In this document: piece by piece, positions 21,163 to 29,578 of the stretch
Layout of the letters: the number at the start of each line of letters is the position of its first letter
Numbering within the stretch: the first letter of the stretch is position 1
DNA from: Sergeia podlipaevii
Lineage: Eukaryota > Euglenozoa > Kinetoplastea > Trypanosomatida > Trypanosomatidae
DNA length: 39,606 bases
Assembly (NCBI GenBank): GCA_030849805.1
Contig: JASANZ010002051.1
Location: forward strand, 1-39,606
Direction of reading: 5' to 3'
Made by a program: the position numbers and the translations under genes
Notes under the pieces: model-generated
The model's database searches: none
Seen by the model: the letters and a program-made list of their open reading frames with translations, nothing else
What the model was told of the DNA's origin: nothing

Positions 21163-21170
21163 TCAAGACG

Positions 21171-21230
21171 CTAGATTGACAATGTTTAAAAAAAAAACAA
21201 TTAAAAAACGCAAAAAAAAAAAAAAATTCC
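21171..21230 (-). promoter_or_regulatory. Predicted spliced-leader acceptor for the two-module CLU gene
   Basis: Sense strand: three long T-runs (21188-21197, 21203-21208 and 21213-21226 region), then CATTGTCAATCTAG. The first AG after the tracts is at 21172-21171, leaving about 8 nt to the ATG at 21162. Confidence 0.5.
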
Positions 21231-21351
21231 AAGAGTGAGAGAGAGATGTACAACTTTTTTTTTTTTCAATATACATGTGAATAGAAAAAAAGAGTATAGT
21301 GGTGTTGTATTGAGAATGCTGGTATGTAATTCTAAAGTGAAAGAAAAACTG

Positions 21352-21374
21352 TATATATATATATATATATATAT
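21352..21374. repeat. (TA)11 microsatellite
   Basis: Pure TA alternation in the spacer between PRP31 and the two-module CLU gene. Confidence 0.9.
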
Positions 21375-21666
21375 GTCCACGTTCTGTTGATGCTATTGTC
21401 GTCAAAACACTTTCATTCGTACACGTTGAGCACAGGAAAAAAAAGAAAAGAGAGAGAGAAAAAAAAGAAGCAGTTTGAAACATCAAAAAGGAAAGATGAA
21501 GTCACAAGGGAGTGAAACGCATGTCACAAAAAAAAAAAAAGAAGAGAAGAAATTTTTTTAAAAAAGTATTGGCTCCACTAGGCGTTGAAGTTGCTATTTG
21601 CGTCTATCACGCCAGCACACAATGCAAGCAGAATATTTCAATAAACAGCAGTCACCTCTGTGTCCC

Positions 21667-22461
21667 CTACAAGGTAATGTTAAGCAGATCGCTGTACTCA
21701 TCCAACGCTTCATCTCTCGTGCGCTTCCGCACCTCCTTCTTGAGCGTCTCCTGTTGTTTTCGCATCTCCAGACGAAGGTCATCGCTCCGCAGGTATGCCT
21801 CGCGCTGCTCCTCCTCACTCACACCCATCTTCACTCTCGACATGGCTTTCTCGATGCCCTGTGCGTCACCCATCTGACGCTCGCGTCTCTTCCATTCCTT
21901 GACTCCTCCTCTCTTGCGCTTTGGTGCCTCACCGCGCTTATGTACCTCCGGCATTGGAAGCGCCTGCGTGTCAACGACGCTCACTTTCCCTTCCTTGAGA
22001 AGACGCCCAAAGGCCTGTTGTACCCTCTGCAGCTCCGCAGCTCCCATCGAGCCATCAGGGGAACCCCCTGCTAAATCGGTCTTGATCACAACACCACACT
22101 TGCGACCCAGTAACGCTAGCGCTTTCTGGGCAGATTTGGTAATGTCCGCGGAGTCCGCGTCTTGGCCAAAGTACGCTGTGAACACTGGGGCCTCAATCAG
22201 GTACCCTGCGTGTAGCTGCTTTGCGAGCGACGACTTTTTTAAAGAATCAGCAAAGTCCTCGGTGCCAAGGTGCCGGAGTGCAGCGTCGCTTAAGTTTGCT
22301 AAGCCTACTAACCCACCTGCTTTGCTTATTAACTTGACGCAAAGCTCATCGCCTATAAGCTGAGCGACATTAGGGGCTGTCATCGAGCGCACACGTGCTA
22401 CTCTCTCTCTCTCTGCAGTTTTCTGCCAAGCGCCTTGACAATCCTTATTGTTTATGAGCAT
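21667..22461 (-). CDS. PRP31: PRP31-like U4/U6 snRNP protein, Nop domain and C-terminal region only
   Basis: The 264-residue protein starts at an ATG at 22461. Residues from about 25 match the Nop domain: SMTAPNVAQLIGDELC, then ISKAGGLVGLANLSDAALRHLG, a characteristic fold block (compare AGGLT-x-LSKMP-x-C in human PRP31). The C-terminal half has the PRP31-specific segment KRKRGGVKEWKRRERQMG followed by IEKAMSRVKMG and a charged helix, distinguishing it from NOP56/NOP58. PRP31 stabilises U4/U6 by binding 15.5K and the U4 stem-loop and is needed for tri-snRNP assembly. The protein is about half the length of human or yeast PRP31 (near 500): the N-terminal coiled-coil/NOSIC half is absent, and nothing like it lies in the 450 bases upstream. 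A strong splice acceptor at 22518-22517 fixes the mRNA start just before this ATG. A frame extension further upstream uses no ATG and is rejected. Confidence 0.75.
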   Translation of the reverse strand: MLINNKDCQGAWQKTAERERVARVRSMTAPNVAQLIGDELCVKLISKAGGLVGLANLSDAALRHLGTEDFADSLKKSSLAKQLHAGYLIEAPVFTAYFGQDADSADITKSAQKALALLGRKCGVVIKTDLAGGSPDGSMGAAELQRVQQAFGRLLKEGKVSVVDTQALPMPEVHKRGEAPKRKRGGVKEWKRRERQMGDAQGIEKAMSRVKMGVSEEEQREAYLRSDDLRLEMRKQQETLKKEVRKRTRDEALDEYSDLLNITL

Positions 22462-22913
22462 TTTTAAAAATGAAGGAGAGTGAGAAAAGCAAAGAAACCA
22501 AGAAGATGTGCAAAATCTGAAAAAACAATAGATGGGCAGTATATCACACAACAAGAAGATGTGAAATGCCAGTTGATAGCACAGAAAGGGGAGGGGGGAG
22601 GGAGGGGGGCTAAAAAAAAAAAAGCAACTGGCCAGTTATTGCAAAGAAACGCCATAATGTGAATGCTGGCACAAACGCCTGAAAATGTATATTGTTTGTT
22701 TCTTATATTTAGTCTTAATAGATGCTACTTCGCAATGGTCTTGAGCGAGTCCCATCATTAAACGTAAATGTTATGTCTTACACACCCATTCCACGTGTGT
22801 ATCAAAGAAAGAAAAGGAAAAAAAAGGAAAAAAAACACTTTTCAGCAAGTCCACAGGAAGCAGCATGCTGTTGTCTTGCTCTTTTTGCTTTTTAATTCCT
22901 CCCCACTAGCTTC
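22462..22913. other. Spacer between WDR18-like gene and PRP31
   Basis: About 450 bases with the PRP31 acceptor, a G-rich + strand block at 22588-22609 (four G-runs, i.e. a C-rich sense tract) followed by an A12 run, and purine-rich blocks near 22805-22835. No N-terminal PRP31 coding sequence is visible in any frame. Confidence 0.6.
22513..22530 (-). promoter_or_regulatory. Predicted spliced-leader acceptor for PRP31
   Basis: Sense strand reads TATTGTTTTTTCAG-ATTT, an excellent 3' splice site, with AG at 22518-22517 and a 5'UTR of about 55 nt. A second, C- and T-rich tract lies farther upstream (22586-22623). Confidence 0.65.
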
Positions 22914-24152
22914 TTATGCAGACACCTTAGATTTCCTCTTCTTCTTTGCGCCTTTAGAAGCCGCAAGTACCTCCTTAAGAGACGCCATAAGTTTGTTGCA
23001 CTCCTCTTGCAGATCCGCCTCCCGAGCACGCTCCGCCGCCAACTTCTCTGATAGTGTTAGCGGTACATCCCTCACTATGTGATCCGCTGCCGCAAGAGGC
23101 ACCTCAGAGACAGCGGACCGGCAGTCAACCCACGCCACTTGTGTCAGCGCATTAGCGTCGTGCTGAGCACGGTATGGAGTGCGAGAGCTAGGCCAGAGAG
23201 CAGCACCACGTTGAAGAGTAGAGCCAGCGCCTGAGCTGCTGATACGCGCGGCGGCGGTAGCGACACCAGCGCATATGTCACGCTCGCCCTTGCACACGGC
23301 AGCATCAATAATTGTGTACGAAGTAGATGCCCAAAAACGAGCTGATGTTTGGTGCCAGCTGGCCATGTGGGTGTCACGCAAAGCCCCGCTACTCATCTCA
23401 CGCTTGGCAAACGTCGCAGTGACGGTACCGTCAAGCACATTCACGTGAATTTGGCGAATAAGACAATCCGCTTCGGTAGCAAAGCACTGTTCATCTCCCT
23501 CAGCCTTCGACCACGAGTAGGGCCGTAGCCACGGTGCCGACTCGTGTTGCCTATCTGTCTCCGTGCCCACCAAGTGTAGCGGCCTGCTTGAGTTAAAAAG
23601 ATCGACGCGGTAAAGATGGGTGCCACCCACGTACGCGCACGTCTCATCCAGGGACAGTGCGAGTGTCGTGGCAGCAAGATTGCAACTTACTTGACAGATG
23701 CGAGCCCCAGTAATGGTGTCCAGCACAAGCAGATCACCCCCAGCGCTGAGAGTAGCCAAGGTGCGACCGTCAGTCATAAACTGAAGAGCAATAATGGGTA
23801 AGGAGTGACCACCAAGGCGCCTCACACAGTGCTGGCGAGTGCCGGGGGTACTAAATATAAGATCCAGGGGAAATACGCAGCATGTGGCGTCGTGACCCGC
23901 AGTAGCCACGCAGTGAGTTGGAGATACGTCCAGGCTGTATACTCCCCCATGGTGCATCGCCTCCACCCAACATAGCGACCATGTGGAATCTATAGTGCAT
24001 CCACCGTGTCGTTGAAACGCGAGCACGCATCCATCGCTGGTGCCGCCCAGCACTACAGAGTCACCGAGTATTGCGACCGAAGAGGTGATCACGGCGCTAC
24101 CTCCACCAAGCTGAGCACCTACAAGACCCTGAAGCGGACGCGAGGCAGCCAT
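22914..24152 (-). CDS. WD40-repeat protein, WDR18/IPI3-like
   Basis: The 412-residue protein is a single WD40 propeller followed by a basic coiled-coil tail. Recognisable blade elements are VVLGGTSDGCVLAFQ (about 33-47), VYSLDVSPTHCVATAGHDATCCVFPLD (about 71-97), a GHSLPIIALQFMTDGRTLATLSAGGDLLVLD blade (about 115-145), and ATTLALSLDETCAYVGGTHLYRVDL (about 160-185). The last two resemble the IPI3/WDR18 pattern in which a GHSLPIT blade is followed by a blade ending in a short IYRVDL strand, and the C-terminal coil (LQEECNKLMASLKEVL) with a KKKRKSK end also fits. WDR18/IPI3 belongs to the Rix1/PELP1 complex in late 60S ribosome maturation in the nucleus. The family-level call is firm, the orthologue call tentative. 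Confidence 0.6.
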   Translation of the reverse strand: MAASRPLQGLVGAQLGGGSAVITSSVAILGDSVVLGGTSDGCVLAFQRHGGCTIDSTWSLCWVEAMHHGGVYSLDVSPTHCVATAGHDATCCVFPLDLIFSTPGTRQHCVRRLGGHSLPIIALQFMTDGRTLATLSAGGDLLVLDTITGARICQVSCNLAATTLALSLDETCAYVGGTHLYRVDLFNSSRPLHLVGTETDRQHESAPWLRPYSWSKAEGDEQCFATEADCLIRQIHVNVLDGTVTATFAKREMSSGALRDTHMASWHQTSARFWASTSYTIIDAAVCKGERDICAGVATAAARISSSGAGSTLQRGAALWPSSRTPYRAQHDANALTQVAWVDCRSAVSEVPLAAADHIVRDVPLTLSEKLAAERAREADLQEECNKLMASLKEVLAASKGAKKKRKSKVSA

Positions 24153-24204
24153 AAACGAAAAAGAAAAGCGATGTTATTGTGGAAATACGGCTGGGAAAGG
24201 CGTA

Positions 24205-24233
24205 CTTGCAACAACAACAAAAAAAAGGAAAAC
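24205..24233 (-). promoter_or_regulatory. Predicted spliced-leader acceptor for the WDR18-like gene
   Basis: Sense strand: GTTTTCCTTTTTTTTGTTG, two further GTTG steps, then CAAG, with AG at 24206-24205. The predicted 5'UTR is about 52 nt. A second AG at 24192-24191 is an alternative. Confidence 0.55.
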
Positions 24234-24811
24234 AATTAAGCACACTGTTCAAGCAACAAGAAGAGGCAAGCTATGGTTGCACTGTGGTAACCTAACTAAG
24301 TGAATAATAGCAGCAAGTAATGAGAAGAAAGAGAGGAATAGTTAATCAGCAGAAAAAAAAACTTTGGTCAGCTAGTTACGTGTGTGGTTATCGTGTAGCT
24401 CTTTTTCTTCTAAGCCTTCATATCCGCGGTCGACGCTGAAGATTGACAAGCGTCATATAGTCTCCTCCTTAGGCTGTCTTTCTTTATCTTCGCAAGACTA
24501 CTGCGCGTTCTTGTTGTAATTATGTTGAAATACTTAATGCTTGAGTAGGGAAAGAGCGTGGGAGATAACATCACTGGGGTGTGGCTTGACAAGAACCATG
24601 GCGTTGGCACCAACCACGGTCTTCTTCTCTTCCTTCCTTCTCTTTTGTCCTGTGTCAGATAAACATCCACCCGCTATGTCGTCACCCATTTCTCTTATAT
24701 ATCGCTATCGTGTGTGTATTTGTGTAAGTGTGAAAAAAAAAAAATGGTAGATATCTTCACAAGATATTGAAAAGAAAAAAGTAATAATAATGAAACTGCT
24801 CTGTGACAGCT

Positions 24812-24814
<3 letters not shown>

Positions 24815-24842
<28 letters not shown>
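24815..24842. repeat. (TC)14 microsatellite
   Basis: Pure TC alternation on the + strand, GA on the sense strand. It lies in the prohibitin 3' region or intergenic spacer. Confidence 0.9.
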
Positions 24843-24847
<5 letters not shown>

Positions 24848-25151
24848 CTCCTCTGCTTGACTTCTCACTCGTGTGCTTCACAGTGGCAAAGGAAAACTAC
24901 AAGCAGAAGTAGGTGGAGCAGAGGAGCACGCACAGAGGGAAAGTGAAAAAAAAAAAAAATGAACGTTACTTGCAAAAGATCCCCCCCAACGCACACGGCG
25001 CATATGCACGGGCATATACGCTCTAACCAAACTATCGCCAATGTACCATTTTTTATCAATCACCTATTTTGTGCTCCGCCATATACGCACACACAAGTGT
25101 ACGAGTCAGAGAGGGAAGGTGGATTCGCGCGCGCACACACACACACCTCGC

Positions 25152-25955
25152 TTACTTCATGTTCAAGAGCATGTTGGAGCCTGATGGCAAAAAGGTGACG
25201 TTCGGCATGGCAGCAAGCTGCTTGGCCACCTCAAGGGCAGTCTCAATACGGCGCAGCTCCAGCAGACCCACGCCAGCCTGCTGTGTGGCCTCAGAAATGA
25301 GTCTGGCAGACTCAGCCTCACCTTCAGCTCGTACAATCGCAGCGAGACGCTTCTGCTCGTTTTCGAGAACCACATAGCGGTAGCGCTCAGCTTCCTGCTG
25401 CGCAACCTGTTTGGACTCCACCGCAGCCATGAAATCATGGCCAAACTGGATGTCGACAAGAGAAAGGTCCTCTAGGGTAAGACCAAACTGATTGACCTTC
25501 TCCTGCATCAGCTGGTAAATGCGCGCGGAGACGGCATCACGTTTCTGAATGAGCTCCTCCGCCTTGTATTCCGCCACAACCGCCTTAAGGATTTCATTGC
25601 TGATGGACGGAAGGATGCGCTCGTCGTAGTCCATGCCAAAGGTACGGTAAATCTGGGGGAGGCGATCAACAAGGGGGCGGAACAGCACACGCAGGCGAAT
25701 GTTCACCATCTGTAGATCCTTCGTGCCGGTTACTGTCTCGAGCGTGCGCGGGCGTACACGCACGTTGAAGCGCTTGATGTCATCAAGACCAATAATGCGG
25801 CACTGGAGACCCTCGCTGTACACAGAGCCCTTGAGACCACTGATCTTGTTGTAGAGAATGCAAGCCTCTCCGGGATACACAACGAAGCAGCAGCTGTACA
25901 CGCCAACGCCAACGGCGAGAGTTCCGATAGCAAGACGCTGAAGAAGCTTGGACAT
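25152..25955 (-). CDS. PHB1: Prohibitin 1
   Basis: The 267-residue protein has one N-terminal hydrophobic segment (about 8-28) serving as inner-membrane anchor, then the SPFH/PHB domain with hallmark strings: GLKGSVYSEGL, RTLETVTGTKDLQMVNIRLRVL, LPSISNEILKAVVAEYKAEELI and ISARIYQLMQ-type heptads, and a long coiled coil (QVAQQEAERYRYVVLENEQ). It ends shortly after LPSGSNMLLNMK, typical for PHB1; PHB2 is longer at both ends. Prohibitins form large rings in the mitochondrial inner membrane that scaffold m-AAA protease and cristae. The ATG at 25955 is followed directly by a basic, Leu-rich start as usual. The predicted SL acceptor is at 26079-26078, beyond pyrimidine runs at about 26160-26200. 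From memory, prohibitin lies beside EIF4G3 in Leishmania too, which supports both calls. Confidence 0.95.
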   Translation of the reverse strand: MSKLLQRLAIGTLAVGVGVYSCCFVVYPGEACILYNKISGLKGSVYSEGLQCRIIGLDDIKRFNVRVRPRTLETVTGTKDLQMVNIRLRVLFRPLVDRLPQIYRTFGMDYDERILPSISNEILKAVVAEYKAEELIQKRDAVSARIYQLMQEKVNQFGLTLEDLSLVDIQFGHDFMAAVESKQVAQQEAERYRYVVLENEQKRLAAIVRAEGEAESARLISEATQQAGVGLLELRRIETALEVAKQLAAMPNVTFLPSGSNMLLNMK

Positions 25956-27176
25956 TTTTTCTTATTGGTGTGTTCTTCTGGGTTGTTCTTACCTTTTTTT
26001 TCTCCTCTTGTTCCTTCTTTCAAGATTGAAAATTTCTCGTATAGCGCTAAGACGATACTTTTCACTTCCTACTACTACTCGTGTGTGTTTGTGTATATAT
26101 AAGGATGCGAGGATGTGAGAATAATAATAATAAATGAAAATACAGATGAGAAATGGGTAAGAGAGGGGAAAAATCAATATTGAAAAAGGGAAAAAAAATA
26201 GATGACAATGTGGTGCGGATGACATCTGATAAAGCGTGTGGAACATGCCCAAGAAGCATGGCGCGGTGCTGCCGTGGCAAGCATCATTCTGCCACAACCA
26301 CTATTGACAAATATAAAGAATCATGCTTTCATGTGCGAAGATTGCGTTACTTCGGAATGTTATAAACAAACAGTTGTAAAAAAAAAAAATTGAGTTAATT
26401 GTCAAAGTTAAAATCTGTCTAGCAACGCGGGAGTTCAAGACCCACTATTCCTGAGAGTGTACTGGCACTGTAAAGGTAAAAAAAAAAAAGACGCCTAAAA
26501 AGGGGAGAGTAGAACAAGTCGAAAGAAAGAGGAAGTGAATTTTCACTCCCCGAACTTATGCAAACACGCCAAGATGAAACGCCGGACACTCTTTAAATGA
26601 TTACGTACAGCAAAGCGTCCCACGAGCGCATTCTTTTTCTCTCTTTCTCATCCCTCCTCTCTCCCTCCTCCCCCCTCCCTCTCCTTTTCTCTCGTTTGAT
26701 GCATCTTCAGTTGCTCTCTTTGTTTTTAAAAGTGCTGTTCTCTCCTCATCCTATCCTTTATCTTCCCCTTATATTTTTTTTTAAAAAAAAAGAACGCTTT
26801 GCCTTCCGTTCCACGTTGCACAAAGGCATTTTAGTAGCTACAAACCAGCCCCACACAGTTCTGTCACTTAAAAACTTGAGTTCTGCATGAGCAAGCAAAG
26901 AATTTTTTTTTAAGTGGGCATCACCAGCTCACCTAGCCATGTCATTCATTCAGCAAAAATAGCTGAAATTGTTAGATTTGCTGGGCAAGAAATAGAAAAA
27001 AAAAATGAGGGAGAACACGCGCTTGCGCACTTCCCAGCGGCCATCATCTCTTTTTCTTCTTCTTCTCCTCCTTCTCTCATTAAGTCGTACTTGCTCTGAA
27101 GATGCGCACTCGTCTTTGGCAGAGACCTCAAGCTGCTTGTTGACGGCATAACGCGCGTGCATGGTGAGAGGTGATG
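25956..27176. other. Long spacer between EIF4G3-like gene and prohibitin
   Basis: About 1.2 kb. Besides the likely prohibitin acceptor (AG at 26079-26078) it has a striking pyrimidine-rich block on the + strand (26632-26770, CT-rich, purine-rich in the sense transcript), a T9A9 palindrome at 26774-26791 and a second + strand pyrimidine block at 27044-27082. No gene, tRNA or snRNA is supported. Confidence 0.55.
26632..26770 (+). other. Long + strand polypyrimidine block
   Basis: About 140 bases, overwhelmingly C and T on the + strand, i.e. GA-rich in the sense transcripts of this array. Its orientation is opposite to that of trans-splicing tracts, since all genes are on the minus strand. It lies within the 3'UTR/spacer of the EIF4G3-like gene. 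Confidence 0.7.
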
Positions 27177-29006
27177 TTAAAGCGCCTTGTATGCTGTGGC
27201 AACCTTGCGGCACAGGCTGTTATCACCGTCGTAGTCCATGAACTCCTGAATCGCCACATCGTCCACAATGCCCATATTATGCAAAGAGTTGAGAATAGAC
27301 GCCAAAAGATTCTCCAGGCCGTCAAGAGCACCAGCGGTCTCACATAGAGTGTATAAAACAGGGAAGCCAAGAAGCACGGGCTCCTCGTCAGGGTTCTGCA
27401 CCTGTACCTTCTCCCAGAAGCTCATCAGCGTAGGCACAGTCTCCTCATCAATGTAGGTAAGCTTGTTGTATGCCATGCGCAGTACGTTGGCTGCATCGTA
27501 GTAGACATCCGCCACAATCTCCTCTTCGGTGGAGGTGAGGCGCAGCATCTGCATAAAGCGCTCGCTGAACTTGGGGACATCCTCCAGGAGCCCGTCCTCG
27601 ATGGCGGCTGCAAGAGACTCCGCAAATCCACTCATTACCTCCTCGTCGGTAAGGAAGAGACCAACCACAAGAAAACTGAAGGCCTCTCTCTGTGCGTCCT
27701 TCCGCGTTGTCGTGCACGCGTCCTTGATTACCTCCATCGCCACTGCCACGCACAGCCCATGATTATCAAATTCGCGGTCACAGTCATTAAACTCGTCCAT
27801 CCACTCCAAAATGAAATCGTTGTTGCACTCGCTGACCCACTGCATAAACATGGAGCGCACACGGGCTTCGAAAGGCACGGCCTTCTCCGTACGCTTGGCA
27901 AGACCCTGCGCATCCGATGCAGCACCAGAGCCTGCGTTCGCGGAGGAAGAGCCGACAGAGCCGCTCTGATTGGCGTTGCTGCTGCTGCCGCCGCCAGCAC
28001 TGTTGCCGGTGTTGTGCCGATTCGATAAGAGCTCCTTCCAGTTCTTCGTCTCTGGAAATGACTTGCCGCCCTTCTTTGATGTCAAAGACGATGCCGCGCC
28101 GGACTTGGTATTCTTCGTCGTTGGACTGGTTGGTTTCATCTGTTTTTCCTTCCAACCGCGCTTGCGAAGGTCGATCAGGTCGAGAATTTTAAAGCGAATG
28201 CGGTGGGGGTACGGGTGCTTAGTGTTCTCCACGAGACCTGCGAGAAGCATGAAGTAGTTGTCCAGCTTCTTCTTTTGCTGGCTGTCCAGACGCTCGCCAG
28301 TAGTGATGAGAAGCTCAGTGAGAAGTTCGATTTTCTCGGCAGGGGGGAAACCACCCGCGGCGGCCAGCTTCATCGTCACATCGAGGATAGTAAAGATGGT
28401 GCTGCCCGAGAGCACATCCTTGCGGTAGAGTTCACCAACAAAACGCATGTTGGCGCGCTTGCGACGCATGAAGTTGGTCCGCAGCAGCTCACGCTCCTCC
28501 TCAGTGAACTTCTCATCAGTGGCCACGTCGTCTCGGCGGTACACCTGAAACTCCTGCTGCGATGTGTACACAATGGCATCTCTCAGTAGCGACTTCCGCT
28601 GCTGCTGCGGTGCCCCTGTCATGGTCACCTCAAACACTGCCAAGTCGTAGCACACGGCGGCGTAGAGACGGCTGTTCTCAGGCTCGTCAAGTGCCTTCAT
28701 GAAGATCATCCTCACCACGTTGTTCAGGATCTCTGGAGTGGCAAAAAGATCCCTCGTGCGGAGTTTGTTGATCATAACATCGTAGTTGCTCTCACTGATC
28801 TTGTTGAGAGTTCCCTGCACAAGGCGGGCCACCCATTCCTCGGTGGTCTGAGCAGTGCCCTTGGCCACCCACGCGTTCTCACCGCGCACTAACTTGGTAT
28901 GGACCAGCTTGCTACGGCGGACCACCTCCTCGAGTGAGAAATCCGGGTACGGGGGGTCCAGATAGCAATCACGTAGACTACGGATCTGATCGATTGTGTA
29001 CTGCAT
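27177..29006 (-). CDS. EIF4G3: eIF4G-family translation factor, EIF4G3-like (MIF4G domain)
   Basis: The 609-residue protein begins MQYTIDQIRSL, with a Y-x4-I-like eIF4E-binding motif at residue 3. A MIF4G/HEAT domain follows at about 65-290: VARLVQGTLNKISESNYDVMINKL and IFMKALDEPENSRLYAAVCYDLA are the typical helices 1-2, and the later part has NFMRRKRANMRFVGELYRKDVLS and LLTELLITTGERLD, diagnostic for eIF4G-like proteins. A Ser/Gly/Asn-rich linker (about 330-375) separates this from a second helical region, likely a MIF4G/MA3-like HEAT unit (FEARVRSMFMQWVSEC onward). The architecture and length match the kinetoplastid EIF4G3/4 group, which lacks the long N-terminus of animal eIF4G. The protein would recruit eIF4E and eIF4A to mRNA. 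EIF4G3 is preferred because of length and the remembered neighbour prohibitin; EIF4G4 cannot be excluded by eye. Confidence 0.75.
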   Translation of the reverse strand: MQYTIDQIRSLRDCYLDPPYPDFSLEEVVRRSKLVHTKLVRGENAWVAKGTAQTTEEWVARLVQGTLNKISESNYDVMINKLRTRDLFATPEILNNVVRMIFMKALDEPENSRLYAAVCYDLAVFEVTMTGAPQQQRKSLLRDAIVYTSQQEFQVYRRDDVATDEKFTEEERELLRTNFMRRKRANMRFVGELYRKDVLSGSTIFTILDVTMKLAAAGGFPPAEKIELLTELLITTGERLDSQQKKKLDNYFMLLAGLVENTKHPYPHRIRFKILDLIDLRKRGWKEKQMKPTSPTTKNTKSGAASSLTSKKGGKSFPETKNWKELLSNRHNTGNSAGGGSSSNANQSGSVGSSSANAGSGAASDAQGLAKRTEKAVPFEARVRSMFMQWVSECNNDFILEWMDEFNDCDREFDNHGLCVAVAMEVIKDACTTTRKDAQREAFSFLVVGLFLTDEEVMSGFAESLAAAIEDGLLEDVPKFSERFMQMLRLTSTEEEIVADVYYDAANVLRMAYNKLTYIDEETVPTLMSFWEKVQVQNPDEEPVLLGFPVLYTLCETAGALDGLENLLASILNSLHNMGIVDDVAIQEFMDYDGDNSLCRKVATAYKAL

Positions 29007-29578
29007 TGGTGATATGTTAGTAGAAGGAGTCTAGTAAGAAAGATGAGTCTCTTTGATGGTACAGTGAAAGATGTGAGTTTTTGCTTTCCAGCAATATGGC
29101 GCGATCGCGTGTTTATAAAGATGTGCTAGTTCTTTATTTGTGTATATATATCTGTGCGCTCTTTTGTTTTGTTAAGTGAGAGTCCTATCGCACTTGCAGA
29201 CAGCACCGCTCTCTTTCCTTTTTTTTTCTTCCTACAAGTGATATTATTCAGCAGTGAATATTTGAAATGAATACGCTTAGAATGTGAGAGCAAAGCCCTT
29301 CTAACATACTTGTCGCAAGTACAATGTTGTTTTGTTGTTGTTGTTGTTGTTTTTTAAAAAAAAGGAAGAGGGAATAGCAAAATAGATAGAAATAAGTAAA
29401 AACCGAAGCAATAAACAGAGCATAAAAGGATAAAAACGAAGCAAGTGGAAAGAACTAAAAGAAAAAAAGAGGCTTTCGTTGTTTTCTTAAAGAATTGCAT
29501 GCATGCCCACAGATTTCTTTTTTCACTGGACGTGGTTGTTGTTCGACAGAACATTTGGTGTCTGCGTATCCAATATCT
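29007..29578. other. Spacer between U1-70K and EIF4G3-like gene
   Basis: About 570 bases with mixed T- and A-runs, a (TTG)n stretch at about 29325-29349 running into a T6A8 palindrome at 29350-29363, and A-runs near 29461-29468. No gene supported. Confidence 0.5.

Larger units (their letters stand above)
21163..21666. other. Spacer between PRP31 and the two-module CLU gene
   Basis: About 500 bases, AT-rich, with an (AT)11 microsatellite at 21352-21374, a T7A6 palindrome at 21553-21565, mixed A and T runs, and the acceptor tract near 21171-21230. No gene supported. Confidence 0.55.
24153..25151. other. Spacer between prohibitin and WDR18-like gene
   Basis: About 1 kb without a convincing gene. 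It contains a (TC)14 microsatellite at 24815-24842, an A13 run near 24947-24959 and a short CA-rich stretch at 25132-25147 near the prohibitin stop. Small open frames in the region use non-ATG starts or have random composition. Confidence 0.55.

Noticed and set aside
21352..21374. AT-microsatellite as replication origin or centromere signal
   Set aside because: Simple TA repeats are common in these spacers; nothing else supports such a role.
22462..22554. N-terminal extension of PRP31 in frame
   Set aside because: It starts with TTG, reads as a Phe/Cys/Ser-rich translation of pyrimidine tract, and lies partly upstream of the good splice acceptor at 22518.
24410..24670. Minus-strand open frame of 86 codons in the prohibitin-WDR18 spacer
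   Set aside because: It would start with GTG, has no recognisable motif and lies in normal spacer.
26421..26455. tRNA-like T-arm string (GAGTTCAAGACCCAC)
   Set aside because: The flanking stem pairs badly (GGGAG against CCCAC) and no acceptor stem or D-arm is seen around it, so no tRNA is called.
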